In this document: positions 9,258 to 18,695 of the stretch, piece by piece
How the letters are laid out: every line of letters starts with the position of its first letter
Position numbering within the stretch: the first letter of the stretch is position 1
NCBI GenBank assembly: GCA_035934015.1
Contig: DASYYH010000006.1
Location: forward strand, 124,001-188,000
Reading direction: 5' to 3'
Length of the DNA: 64,000 bases
From: Candidatus Acidiferrales bacterium
GTDB taxonomy: Bacteria; Acidobacteriota; Terriglobia; Acidiferrales; UBA7541
Program-made: the position numbers and the translations under genes
Notes under the pieces: model-generated
Database searches by the model: none
What the model was told of the DNA's origin: nothing
The model's input: the letters and a program-made list of their open reading frames with translations, nothing else

Positions 9258-12227
9258 ATGACATGGAAACGCAAACTGGCGCGGAGCAGCAGATTCTTCC
9301 GCCTTCGTGCGTTTCCCTTGTTCGCGCTTGCCACATTGCATTTCTTGGCGTCCTCAAGAGCGTGTTCTCAGGAACCCTCGCTTGAAGGCAAGCCTGTCGC
9401 TGCGGTTCGCGTAGTGGACGCAGCGGGAAATCCCATACCTCAAAAAATCGGCCTGCTGGCGCTCCATCCTGGTGCCGCGTTTCACATTGATGCCGAGCAA
9501 TTAAGCTTGCGCGAGTTGAACCAATCAGGTCTGTTCTCCGACGTCAGCACGCGTGCAATGTCGGAGGCCGATGGCCTGCATGTCGATTTCGTGGTGGTGC
9601 CCAATTTTTACAACAATGTTGCCCGCATCATTGGACTGAAGGATCCGCCCAATGAAGCGAGCGCTTTGGCTGCCCTGCACATGCCGCTCGGCGAACCTTT
9701 TCAGCTTTCCGCGCTCGAAGAAGGTCTTCGGCGCTTGAGTCAAACCCTGCAGGACGATGGTTTCTATGAGGCGAGCATCCATTACGGATTGGCCAGGCAT
9801 CCGGAAACCCAGCAGATCGACATCACTGTCGAAGTCGATCCCGGTCCGCGGGCGAAAGTGTCTGATGTGGGCGTCGACAATCAAACGCCATTCCCCGGCC
9901 AGCAACTACTCAAGCACGCCAAGATTTCCAAGGGAATCTCCGTCACTTCGGAGAGAATCGAGCGCAGCGTCGAGCGATTGCGAAACTATCTGGTCGCCGA
10001 CGGTTATCTCGGCGCGCGCGTCGCCGCGCTTAGGGGAAAGTATGATCCGAATACGCGCACGCTTCCCGTTACCTTGGACGTGACAGCTGGCCCTCGCGTC
10101 CGCGTAGAAGTATCCGGCGCAAAGATTTCTCCCGCGGAGATGCGCAAACTCGTCCCCATATATGAAGAGGGTGACGTTGATCCCGACCTTCTCGAAGAGG
10201 GCCTGCGAAACATTCGCGACATGCTTCAGAAGAAGGCCTATTTCGATTCCACGGCAACGTACGCGACCCATGTCGATCCTGCGACGCAGACAGAAGTGAT
10301 TCAATTCACCGTGGACCTCGGCATTCGCCACCGTCTTGTCGGAATCGAGATCGAAGGCAATAAGTACTTCAATACGGAACTGCTGAAAAGCCGCTTGCTG
10401 ATTCAGCCTCAGAGCTTCGGGTCTCGCGGTCGTTTCAGCCAGGCCATGGTTCGGACAGATGCCGATTCCATCCGCGGGCTTTATCTCTCGAACGGTTTTC
10501 TTCAATCTCAAGTGCAGCCTGAAGTTGAAGACAACTATCAAGGCAAAGAAGGCAACATCTTTGTCATTTTTCACATTTCGGAGCGCCAACAGACCCGCGT
10601 GGCCAGTCTTCAGTTGGAAGGAAATCACGCTCTGACGTCGAAGCAGCTCCTGACCGTCATCGGTTCGACCCCTGGCCAACCGTACTCGGAGGTCAATGTC
10701 ACTTCGGACAGGGACAATGTCCTGGCGTACTATTTCGATCAGGGCTTTCCTAATGCACAATTTGAGGTGAAGGCGACGCCGGCTGGTGCCGACCGCATCG
10801 GTCTTGTCTATGAAATCAGTGAGGGCCAGCGCGTCGACGTCAGTCAGGTTCTGCTTGCCGGCTACCGGTACACGCGTCCCGGAGTTATCCGCCGGCAGGT
10901 GAGCATCAAACCAAATGGCCCACTGCGCGAGGGTGACGTCATCGCAACGCAAGAGCGGCTCTACAACTTGGCTATTTTCGATCGCGTTCAGGTTGCGCCG
11001 CAAAATCCCAGCGGAACTTATCCGGATAAGAACGTCGTCGTGGATGTCGAAGAAGGGAAGCGATATACCGTGAGTTATGGATTCGGCTTCGAAGCCCAGC
11101 GCCTGGCCTCGACAACCAACGCCACACAGACCACGCTCACGGCAAGCCCTCTCGGAATTTTCGAGGTTTCTAAAATTAACGTGGGAGGCCGCGCACACAC
11201 GATTTCTTTGAAGCTCCGCGGCAGCACCCTCGAGTATCAGGGTCTCCTCAGTTACACCGCTCCAGACTTTCTGACGTATCCTTCATTGAACTTAATCATT
11301 ACCGGCTTTGCCGACAAGGCGAGTTACGTCAATACGTTTACGGCCACGCGCTACGAAGGCAGCGCCCAGATTGTGGAGAACATCACACCTTCCACATCCC
11401 TGACCTACCAGTATTTCTATCGCCATGTGACCGCCAGCAACCTGCAAGTGTCCGTCGAGGAAGTTCCTTTGTTCAGCCAGCCAACCAAGGTTTCCGGCTT
11501 TGAAACAACATGGATTCGCGACCGCCGCAACAATCCCGCCGACGCTACGCGCGGCACATACAACATGATCGATACGAGCGTCGCGACCCGTTCTTTGGGA
11601 GGCACGGCGACATACCTGCGCATTTTTGCCCAGAACTCATCCTTTACGCCGCTCGGAAAGTCTCTGGTCTTCGCGCGCTCGGCCTCCTTTGGTATCGAAG
11701 AGCCGTTCAACGGCTCCGCCGAAGACGACATTCCTCTTCCCGAGCGTTTCTTCGCTGGCGGCGGCACGAGCATCCGCGGCTTCGCTCTCGATCAGGCTGG
11801 GCCGCGCGACCCCACGACTGGCTTTCCCGTCGGTGGCTTGGCGCAGTTGAGCTTTAATCAGGAGCTGCGTTTTCCCATGCATCTTCCTTGGATTGGGAAC
11901 CGCTTGGGAGGCACGGTCTTTTACGACGCAGGAAACGTTTTCACTGACATCCACCACGTCTCTTTGCGGTATACTCCTTTGCCTCCGCCGTCAGGATGCC
12001 AGCCCGGGACGACGCTGCTGCAGTCGGAGTGTCCCAATTTGAATTATTTCTCTCACACGGTCGGTTTCGGTTTTCGTTACGGGACGCCGATCGGCCCGGT
12101 GCGTCTCGACTTGGCTTACCAGATCAATCCACCCTCGTTTGAATCACTGAATACGGCTACGAACCTTCCCCAGACCAACCAATTGCCTCACTTCCAATTC
12201 TTCTTCAATATAGGATCGATATTCTAA
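9258..12227 (+). CDS. BamA/TamA-type outer membrane protein with POTRA domains and beta-barrel
   Basis: 989 residues. The ATG at 9258 puts a signal peptide first (hydrophobic FPLFALATLHFLASS, cleavage near ACS-Q). Residues about 45-620 contain a series of POTRA-like repeats, seen as recurring phrases such as VRIIGLK/VGIEIEGNKYFNTELLKSRL, VASLQLEGNHALTSKQLL and VSQVLLAGYRYTRPGVIRRQV. The C-terminal 370 residues are a 16-strand-type barrel; the FFAGGGTSIRGFALDQ segment carries the VRGF/IRGF motif of the Omp85 family, and the protein ends in an aromatic-rich strand closing on Phe. It is the first gene of a three-gene overlapping operon ending in tamB, which favours a TamA-like role over the essential BamA role. 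With this POTRA number BamA cannot be excluded. Confidence 0.9.
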   Translation: MTWKRKLARSSRFFRLRAFPLFALATLHFLASSRACSQEPSLEGKPVAAVRVVDAAGNPIPQKIGLLALHPGAAFHIDAEQLSLRELNQSGLFSDVSTRAMSEADGLHVDFVVVPNFYNNVARIIGLKDPPNEASALAALHMPLGEPFQLSALEEGLRRLSQTLQDDGFYEASIHYGLARHPETQQIDITVEVDPGPRAKVSDVGVDNQTPFPGQQLLKHAKISKGISVTSERIERSVERLRNYLVADGYLGARVAALRGKYDPNTRTLPVTLDVTAGPRVRVEVSGAKISPAEMRKLVPIYEEGDVDPDLLEEGLRNIRDMLQKKAYFDSTATYATHVDPATQTEVIQFTVDLGIRHRLVGIEIEGNKYFNTELLKSRLLIQPQSFGSRGRFSQAMVRTDADSIRGLYLSNGFLQSQVQPEVEDNYQGKEGNIFVIFHISERQQTRVASLQLEGNHALTSKQLLTVIGSTPGQPYSEVNVTSDRDNVLAYYFDQGFPNAQFEVKATPAGADRIGLVYEISEGQRVDVSQVLLAGYRYTRPGVIRRQVSIKPNGPLREGDVIATQERLYNLAIFDRVQVAPQNPSGTYPDKNVVVDVEEGKRYTVSYGFGFEAQRLASTTNATQTTLTASPLGIFEVSKINVGGRAHTISLKLRGSTLEYQGLLSYTAPDFLTYPSLNLIITGFADKASYVNTFTATRYEGSAQIVENITPSTSLTYQYFYRHVTASNLQVSVEEVPLFSQPTKVSGFETTWIRDRRNNPADATRGTYNMIDTSVATRSLGGTATYLRIFAQNSSFTPLGKSLVFARSASFGIEEPFNGSAEDDIPLPERFFAGGGTSIRGFALDQAGPRDPTTGFPVGGLAQLSFNQELRFPMHLPWIGNRLGGTVFYDAGNVFTDIHHVSLRYTPLPPPSGCQPGTTLLQSECPNLNYFSHTVGFGFRYGTPIGPVRLDLAYQINPPSFESLNTATNLPQTNQLPHFQFFFNIGSIF

Positions 12228-12925
12228 TGAGAGCTCGAATCGCAATCATCGTTTCTCTTTTTTGTCTGGCTCTGCCGGCGCTTGCCCAGAGTTCGTCGAG
12301 TCCGAAAGATCCGCCGGCTCCCTCCGCTGGAGCCTCTGCCCCACAAGCAACCATCATTGATGGCATTGCCGCGCGCGTGGGAAACGACGTCGTCACCGAA
12401 AGCGAAGTCCGCGAATTGGAAAGCTACCAGCACCTCATCGATGGGGAAGTCCAAAGCCGCGCGCAGGTTGTCGAAGAACTCGTCAACCAGTGGATTGTTC
12501 GCACGGAGGCTGCGACGGCCACATTCCCGCATCCGACTGCCTCTGAGGTGGATCTCGAGTTCCAGACGCTGATTAAGCAGTTTCCGTCTTCCGAACAGTT
12601 TCAGACGCGTTTGGCACAGGTGGGTTTGACGCAGGACCAGACGCGTTCCATTCTCGAGCGCCAGCTATACTACGTGCGTTATCTCGATTACAAATTCCAT
12701 GCCGCCGCGCAAGTTACCTCCGCCGAGATTCAAGCCTATTATCAAAACGAGCTCTTGCCGCAGCTTCAAAAACGCGGCCTTGCCATTCCTCCGCTCAATC
12801 AGGTCAACGCTTCGATTCGCCAGTTGCTCACGCAGGAAGAAATCAATAAGAAGGCCGCACAGTGGCTTGAAGAGGCGAAGGCCAAGCTTCGTGTGGTCAT
12901 CCAGCCCCCGGGAGGGGGTGGATGA
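12227..12925 (+). CDS. Periplasmic SurA-like chaperone without PPIase domain
   Basis: 232 residues, exported (signal peptide ending LPALAQS). After a Pro/Ser/Ala linker comes the SurA N-terminal pattern DGIAARVGNDVVTESEVRELESYQ, then VVEELVNQWIVRTEA, and SSEQFQTRLAQVGLTQDQTRSILERQL, the helical chaperone module of SurA/PpiD proteins. The parvulin domain is absent; the protein instead ends with a short helix and a PPGGGG tail. The ATG overlaps the stop of the Omp85 gene (TAATG at 12225-12229), and its own stop overlaps tamB (ATGA), so it is translated with both neighbours. The inferred role is escorting outer-membrane clients, perhaps those of this operon. Confidence 0.85.
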   Translation: MRARIAIIVSLFCLALPALAQSSSSPKDPPAPSAGASAPQATIIDGIAARVGNDVVTESEVRELESYQHLIDGEVQSRAQVVEELVNQWIVRTEAATATFPHPTASEVDLEFQTLIKQFPSSEQFQTRLAQVGLTQDQTRSILERQLYYVRYLDYKFHAAAQVTSAEIQAYYQNELLPQLQKRGLAIPPLNQVNASIRQLLTQEEINKKAAQWLEEAKAKLRVVIQPPGGGG

Positions 12926-15900
12926 AGCGCGTTGTCGTTCGCATTCTCTCCGTTTGCTTGCTCCTCGCCGTAGCCCTCGCCGCAGTCATTACGGTAATCG
13001 TGGAGACAGGACTTGCCGAAAAATGGGCGCGGCCATATGTCGTGCACCGCATCGAGGCCAGTACTGGCGCTCGTGTTCAGCTCGGAGCATTTCATTTCCA
13101 CCTGCGCGGCCTGCGCTTGGAATTGGATGATCTCACATTGCACGGCCGCGAAACCGCTGGCCTGCCGCCATTCGTTCACATCGATCAGGTTCGCGTCGGC
13201 GTACACATCATTTCTTTGTTTGAGAGGAAAGCTTCTTTGAGCGATCTGGAGGTGATTCGACCCTCCGTTTTTGTTCGCATCGGAGAAAATGGGGAAAGCA
13301 ATATCCCCTCCCCTCAGCATCGAGGTCCCAGCAAGCCTTGGCGCGAGCAGCTCTTCAATCTAGAGATTGCAAATCTAAAGGTTAGTGACGGCTTCATCCT
13401 CTTCAACAATGCCCGCATTCCGCTCGACGCAGAGGGCAAGGATTTTCGGTTTCAGATGAACTATGAAGCGCAGCAGTTGGGCGGTGCCTATCTGGGCGAG
13501 TTAGGCTGGAAGCAGGTCGAAATAGCCGCGCGCCGCTTTATTCCGTTTCGTATGGATGTCTCGACGCGCTTCACGCTGACGCGCAGCGCGTTTTCGCTGA
13601 ACGATTTCCATCTGAAATTGCCTGACACGCAGCTCGACGCCTATGGCGAATTGCCGGGCTTCAAGCCTGTCGCGGCGAACTTTCACTGCCGCGGCGACAT
13701 CTCGCTGCCGGATTTGCGCTTGATTTTGCGCAAGCCTTCCATGCCCGATGGCCATGTTCAGTTCACGGCCAATGGCAGCTATCGCGACAGCCAGTTGCGC
13801 ATGTCCGGTCATTATCTCGCTCAGGGGATTGTCCTGAAATTTCATTGGTTCCACGCTGGAGGAATCCAAAGCTGGAGCGACTTCGAAGTTGCCGATAACC
13901 ACCTCACCCTGCCGGCCTTCGAAGCCAGGGCTCTTGGAGGCCAGGCCAAAGGCCATCTCGATATGGATTTCCACGGCTTGAATTTTCGCACCACGGCGCA
14001 ATTCAATGGCGCGAGACTCGCACAAGTCCTCGCCGCCGTCGATAACGAGGAAATGCCCGTAAACACTCTGCATTGGGACGGCGCTGCCGACACGGACGCG
14101 GTTCTGACCTGGACTCGCGATTTCAAGCAATTGACAACGCGCGGCGTTTCGGTCTGGTCCCCCACCGGTGTCGCACCGGGCAAGCTCCCAATCACCGCAC
14201 ATATCAATTTCGACTATGCCATGACTCGCGACTCCGTAATCATCTCGCCCAGCACGATTGATACGCCCGTGAGCACGGTCCTTTTCGCGGGTGCCATTGC
14301 CAAGAGAAAGTCGGACCTGGCCGTGAACTTTCATACCGGTCGCATCGCCGATTGGCAGGACTTCATCAATGACCTCCGCGGCAATCCGCCCAATCCGGAA
14401 GCCATCACCGGGGTCGCCGATTGGAACGGCAAGTTAACGGGCCCCATCACTGGTCCGGCGTTCGCCGGTTCTTTCCACGCCGTCCAGGCCCGCTATGGAA
14501 AGCTCTATTGGGCGGACATCACCGGTCGAATGTCTTACTCGCCGAAGGAGTTTGAATTAATTCATGCGGCCGTCGAACGCGGTTCGTCCTCGGCCATTCT
14601 CGATTTGACGCTCGGTCTCGATGGCCACTGGAATTTTCATAAGGAGGGCACATGGAGCCTTTCCGCGCATCTCGTTCGCGATTCGACCGATGACTTGCAA
14701 TCCATGTTCGGCGTTTCGTATCCGGCGCACGCTATCGTTACCGCCGATTTTCAGGGAAGTGGCACGCGCGGCGACCCGGTCCTCGATGGAACCTTCGACC
14801 TCACTCAAATGGTCGCCTATGACGTGCGTATCGATCATGCCAAGGGTGAGCTGCACTTGCGTCACGATCAAATTCGCATCATTGACGCCGAGGTGGATCG
14901 CGACACCGGCAAGGTTACCGGCAGCCTGGACTATCGTCTTTCGACGAAGGAAGTCAATTTTCAAATGGTGGGTTCGGCCATCCCGCTGAACAATTTCCGC
15001 TATCTCCAGTTGAAAGCTCTGCCGGTCAGTGGCCAGTTGGATTTCAAATTGTCAGGCGAAGGTCCCATCGCCGCCCCGAAGGGCCACGGCACTTTCCAGT
15101 TGACGAATCTTCAATTCGGCGCCGAAATTCCAGACAGCTTCGCGGGCCAGATCGATTCCGACGGACAATTTGCCAACCTGGTCATTTCCTCGACAAAGTC
15201 TGTCGAAAGTTTGAAAGCCAATGTGCGCCTTGGCCTTTCCGGAGGCTATCCGCTCACGGGTTCCATGAGCCTTTACCAGGTCGACCTTGATCCTTTCATC
15301 GTCGCCGCCTTCCATCTCCAGGGCTTGACCGGCCACAGTAATGGCGACGGCCAATTCACAATCTCTGGCAATTTGCTCCAGCCGGACACAATCATTTTTG
15401 ACGCCTATCTGTCGCGTCTCTCCTTCGACTACCAATACGTGAAACTGCACAATGAGGGGCCTATCCGGCTGATCTATAACGAGAGCGAGGTTCGCATTGA
15501 GCAGGCCTCCTTAAGCGGCCCGGACACAAACTTCCAATTTTCCGGCGATGCCAGGCTCACGGGAACGAAGGCCCTAAACCTGAATATTTCTGGTGCCATC
15601 AACCTTCGCCTGGCCGCAGCGTTGTTTCCCGATCTCGAAGCTCGGGGTGTGACGCAGCTGAATGCTTCCATCACCGGAACTCTCACAAATCCGCAAATTG
15701 TCGGCCAGGCAAGAGTCGAAAACGCTTCCGCTCACTATGGCGATTTTCCCGCCGGTCTGAGCGCCTTAAATGGAAATATCGTCTTCGATCGCAACCGCCT
15801 CATCTTCGAAAATATGACCGCGCAAGCCGGCGGCGGCGACCTGAAGATTTCGGGATCGGTCGGCTACGGCGAATCTCCGATGCACTATGAAGTAGACGCC

Positions 15901-16875
15901 ACGGCGCGCAGTGTGCGCATCCGTTACCCGGAGGGAATGAGCTGGCTGCTCGACGGCGGCGTTCAATTCAGCGGCACAACAAGAGCGGCTCTTCTTTCCG
16001 GCAATGTGACCGTTCAGCGCGTGGTTTTCGGTCAGGGTGTCGATTTGACTTCCATGCTCGTCGTCGCACAGAACTCCTCTTCGCTCACCGGCCCTGCCAT
16101 CACTTCCGCTTACCTCCGCAATCTGCAATTTGATGTCGGCGCAACGGCTGGTGCCGGCATGCGCATTGATTGGGCTGGCGCGCGGTTTACCGCCGAGGGC
16201 AGTGTTCGCGTTCGCGGCACCTGGGAACATCCGATTGTGCTTGGCAACGTTCATCTTCTCAGCGGTGAGATGGCCTTTCACGGAAACTCCTATCGCCTGA
16301 CGCGCGGCGACGTGAACTTCACGAATCCTTTCCGTTTCGATCCGGTTCTCAATATCGAAGCCGCCACGGATATCAATCCTTACGAAATCACGCTCGACTT
16401 TACCGGTCCGGCCAGCCGCATGCAGCTTTCCTATCGTTCCGATCCTCCTCTTCCGGGGACGGACATCATCAGCTTGCTCGCTCTCGGCAGTCCCGGCGAG
16501 CAAACTGCTTTTATGAATGCTTCTTCCTCTCAGACGCAAAACTTCGGCGCCACCGCGCTGCTTTCCGAAGCTATCTCCAGCCAGCTCGGCGGCCCCATCG
16601 AAAAGCTTTTTGGCGTCACCAATTTTCGCGTCGATCCATTCCTCGCCAGCAGCTTGGCGACTAGCGGCGTCGAGCAGAGCACTGCCGCGCGCGTTACGAT
16701 TCAGAAGCAAGTCACGCGCGACTTGAGCGTCACCTACAGCACCAACGCCAACTCCAACCAGCAGCAAGTCATCGAAGTCGATTACGCCGTCAGCCGCAAC
16801 ATTTCCATCGTCGCGCTCCGCGACATCAATGGAATTTTCGGCATCAATGTGAAATTCACCAGCCACTTCAAGTAG
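12922..16875 (+). CDS. tamB: Translocation and assembly module protein TamB (AsmA-like, DUF490)
   Basis: 1317 residues, within the TamB range. A single N-terminal membrane anchor (residues 7-27) is followed by an AsmA-like start (RIEASTGARVQLGAFHFHLRGLRLELDDL) and a very long repetitive beta structure of 20-40-residue segments (for example GQLDFKLSGEGPIAAPKGHG, GQLTFSG-type phrases). The C-terminal 250 residues match the TamB domain: ITLDFTGPASRMQLSYRSDPPLPGTDIISLLALG. TamB-like proteins span the periplasm and take part in outer-membrane protein assembly and, in several bacteria, phospholipid transport. It is the last gene of the Omp85-SurA-like-tamB operon and converges on modC with a 36-bp gap. 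Confidence 0.92.
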   Translation: MKRVVVRILSVCLLLAVALAAVITVIVETGLAEKWARPYVVHRIEASTGARVQLGAFHFHLRGLRLELDDLTLHGRETAGLPPFVHIDQVRVGVHIISLFERKASLSDLEVIRPSVFVRIGENGESNIPSPQHRGPSKPWREQLFNLEIANLKVSDGFILFNNARIPLDAEGKDFRFQMNYEAQQLGGAYLGELGWKQVEIAARRFIPFRMDVSTRFTLTRSAFSLNDFHLKLPDTQLDAYGELPGFKPVAANFHCRGDISLPDLRLILRKPSMPDGHVQFTANGSYRDSQLRMSGHYLAQGIVLKFHWFHAGGIQSWSDFEVADNHLTLPAFEARALGGQAKGHLDMDFHGLNFRTTAQFNGARLAQVLAAVDNEEMPVNTLHWDGAADTDAVLTWTRDFKQLTTRGVSVWSPTGVAPGKLPITAHINFDYAMTRDSVIISPSTIDTPVSTVLFAGAIAKRKSDLAVNFHTGRIADWQDFINDLRGNPPNPEAITGVADWNGKLTGPITGPAFAGSFHAVQARYGKLYWADITGRMSYSPKEFELIHAAVERGSSSAILDLTLGLDGHWNFHKEGTWSLSAHLVRDSTDDLQSMFGVSYPAHAIVTADFQGSGTRGDPVLDGTFDLTQMVAYDVRIDHAKGELHLRHDQIRIIDAEVDRDTGKVTGSLDYRLSTKEVNFQMVGSAIPLNNFRYLQLKALPVSGQLDFKLSGEGPIAAPKGHGTFQLTNLQFGAEIPDSFAGQIDSDGQFANLVISSTKSVESLKANVRLGLSGGYPLTGSMSLYQVDLDPFIVAAFHLQGLTGHSNGDGQFTISGNLLQPDTIIFDAYLSRLSFDYQYVKLHNEGPIRLIYNESEVRIEQASLSGPDTNFQFSGDARLTGTKALNLNISGAINLRLAAALFPDLEARGVTQLNASITGTLTNPQIVGQARVENASAHYGDFPAGLSALNGNIVFDRNRLIFENMTAQAGGGDLKISGSVGYGESPMHYEVDATARSVRIRYPEGMSWLLDGGVQFSGTTRAALLSGNVTVQRVVFGQGVDLTSMLVVAQNSSSLTGPAITSAYLRNLQFDVGATAGAGMRIDWAGARFTAEGSVRVRGTWEHPIVLGNVHLLSGEMAFHGNSYRLTRGDVNFTNPFRFDPVLNIEAATDINPYEITLDFTGPASRMQLSYRSDPPLPGTDIISLLALGSPGEQTAFMNASSSQTQNFGATALLSEAISSQLGGPIEKLFGVTNFRVDPFLASSLATSGVEQSTAARVTIQKQVTRDLSVTYSTNANSNQQQVIEVDYAVSRNISIVALRDINGIFGINVKFTSHFK

Positions 16876-16911
16876 GGATTTTCGCGGCGGCTTCGTCAAG
16901 CACGCGTGGGT

Positions 16912-17994
16912 TTACTCAGGTACCAGAAAAACGGACTCCGGTGCCAGCCGCACGTGCCACGGCTGCGGCTGGTCCTTGAAGCGCAGCCATTTTTCTTTGA
17001 ACACTTCCGCCTGCAAATGGTGTGCGGATTCGTCAGTGCCGGGCGCGGCGTGCAATCGCAGATACAGCGTGATGCGGAATGGCGTCTCGCTCGCGCGCGT
17101 CAGCCAGCAGGGAAATGTATTCGTCTGCGCCGCATCTCCCGCCGCCGCTTCCGGAAAATCCACATGATGCGCCCGAATCCCCACATATGCAGCCTGCGCC
17201 GCGAGCGGCTCGGCGACGTCCAGCGCGCAATTCCAATCGATCGCTTCGACGCGCGATGGCGAAATCGCACGTGCTCGCGAAAAATTCTTCAGTCCGGTGA
17301 GCAGCGCAACTTCCAGACTCGGTGGCCGCCGGAAAATTTCTTCTTTTGGTCCGCTCGCGGCCACACGGCCCTTCGAAAGCACCACAAAATTCTCCGCCAT
17401 GCGGTAAGCCTCTTCCACATTGTGCGTCACGAAAAGCGCCGGCCCGCGAAACTGTCCCAGCGTTTCGATGAGCTGCGCTTCGATCTGGCTGCGCAGATGC
17501 GTGTCCAGCGCTGCAAGCGGTTCATCCAGCAGGAGCGCCTCGGGTTCGATGGCCAGCGCACGTCCGAGCGCCACGCGCTGCTGTTCGCCGCCCGAAAGGT
17601 CGCGCGGAAATCGCTCCGCAAGCTGCTCGACGTGCATCTGTGCAAGCTGTTTCCCAACGCGCACCCTCCGCTCGGAATCCGCAATGTTCCCCAGTCCGAA
17701 CGCGACATTTTCCGCGACCGTCAAATGCGGAAAAAGCGCGTAATTCTGAAACACAAATCCGATGCGCCGCTTCCGGCTCGCAACATCCACTCCTTTGCTC
17801 GAATCAAAGAGTATGCTTCCATGCAGAATGATTTGCCCGCGGTCGGGTCGCTCCAATCCCGCGATGCAACGCAACGTCATGGTTTTTCCCGCGCCGGAAG
17901 CGCCGAGCACGGCCAGCGGCCCGTCGCCGCAGGAAAATTGCACATTGAGAGCAAAGTTCCCCATGCGCTTTTCGATTTGGATTTTCAGCGCCAT
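16912..17994 (-). CDS. modC: Molybdate ABC transporter ATP-binding protein ModC
   Basis: 360 residues. Cytoplasmic ATPase of the ModABC molybdate importer. Walker A is LGASGAGKT near residue 31, the Q-loop FVFQNYALFPHLTV, the ABC signature LSGGEQQRVALGRAL, Walker B ALLLDEPLAALD, and the switch His in LFVTHNVEEAYRM. The C-terminal 130 residues (RVEAIDWNCALDVAE onward) correspond to the Mop/TOBE-like regulatory region. It starts 1 bp after modB. No molybdate-responsive site or Moco riboswitch was noticed near the operon. Confidence 0.95.
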   Translation of the reverse strand: MALKIQIEKRMGNFALNVQFSCGDGPLAVLGASGAGKTMTLRCIAGLERPDRGQIILHGSILFDSSKGVDVASRKRRIGFVFQNYALFPHLTVAENVAFGLGNIADSERRVRVGKQLAQMHVEQLAERFPRDLSGGEQQRVALGRALAIEPEALLLDEPLAALDTHLRSQIEAQLIETLGQFRGPALFVTHNVEEAYRMAENFVVLSKGRVAASGPKEEIFRRPPSLEVALLTGLKNFSRARAISPSRVEAIDWNCALDVAEPLAAQAAYVGIRAHHVDFPEAAAGDAAQTNTFPCWLTRASETPFRITLYLRLHAAPGTDESAHHLQAEVFKEKWLRFKDQPQPWHVRLAPESVFLVPE

Positions 17995-17995
17995 G

Positions 17996-18682
17996 TCAGC
18001 GGCGAGCCAGCCGCGCGCGCGGCGAATTTTGCAGATGCGTCCAGTAATACATTCCCGCGACCATCGCCACCGAAATGGAAATATCGATCAGTGACCACGC
18101 GATCGCCTGCTTGTTGTCGCCCGACTCCACAGCAAAGTAAATCGCAAGCGGAATCGTCTGCGTCCGCCCCGGAATGCTGCCCGCCAGCATCAGCGTCGCG
18201 CCGAATTCGCCAAGCGCGCGCCCAAACGCCAGGATCGTTCCCGCAAGAATCCCCGGCCATGCCAGAGGCAGCGCCACACGGCGAAAAACGCGCCATTCCG
18301 AAGCGCCCAGCGTCCGCGCGGCCTGCAAGAAATGCGGATCAACTTGCTCTAGCGCTGCTCGCGCGCTCAGGTACATTAGCGGAAACGAAACCACTGCCGC
18401 CGCGATCACCGTTGCCGGCCACGAAAATACGACCGTCTCGCCAAAATGCATCAACAGGCGTCCGATCGGCCCGTTCCGCCCGAAGAGCAGCAGCAAAAGA
18501 AAACCAACCACCGTCGGCGGCAGCACCAGCGGCAGGAGAAAAAATCCGTCGAGAATCGCCGGCCCTGCCCCGCGCCGGTTCGCGCGCCACACAGCCACGG
18601 CCGTTCCCAGGACAAGCGTAATCGCCGTCGCCGTGACGCTCGTTTCCAGCGAAATCCACACCGGCGATAGGTCAGGAGTCAC
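17996..18682 (-). CDS. modB: Molybdate ABC transporter permease ModB
   Basis: 228 residues, five or so membrane helices. The EAA loop that docks on ModC is visible as AARTLGASEWRVFRRVALPLAWPGILAG near residues 120-148. PLVLPPTVVGFLLLLLFG and GRALGEFGATLMLAGSIPGRTQTIPLAIY are standard ModB sequences. It lies between modA (13 bp upstream) and modC (1 bp downstream) in one operon. Confidence 0.95.
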   Translation of the reverse strand: MTPDLSPVWISLETSVTATAITLVLGTAVAVWRANRRGAGPAILDGFFLLPLVLPPTVVGFLLLLLFGRNGPIGRLLMHFGETVVFSWPATVIAAAVVSFPLMYLSARAALEQVDPHFLQAARTLGASEWRVFRRVALPLAWPGILAGTILAFGRALGEFGATLMLAGSIPGRTQTIPLAIYFAVESGDNKQAIAWSLIDISISVAMVAGMYYWTHLQNSPRARLARR

Positions 18683-18695
18683 TTCGATTCCTCGT

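Noticed and set aside
9906-11198. 430-residue minus-strand open frame inside the Omp85 gene
   Set aside because: Antisense to a gene with clear POTRA and barrel motifs; its sequence has no domain pattern. It arises from the GC-rich codon bias.
16906-18621. 571-residue plus-strand open frame over modC/modB
   Set aside because: Antisense to genes with intact ABC and permease motifs.
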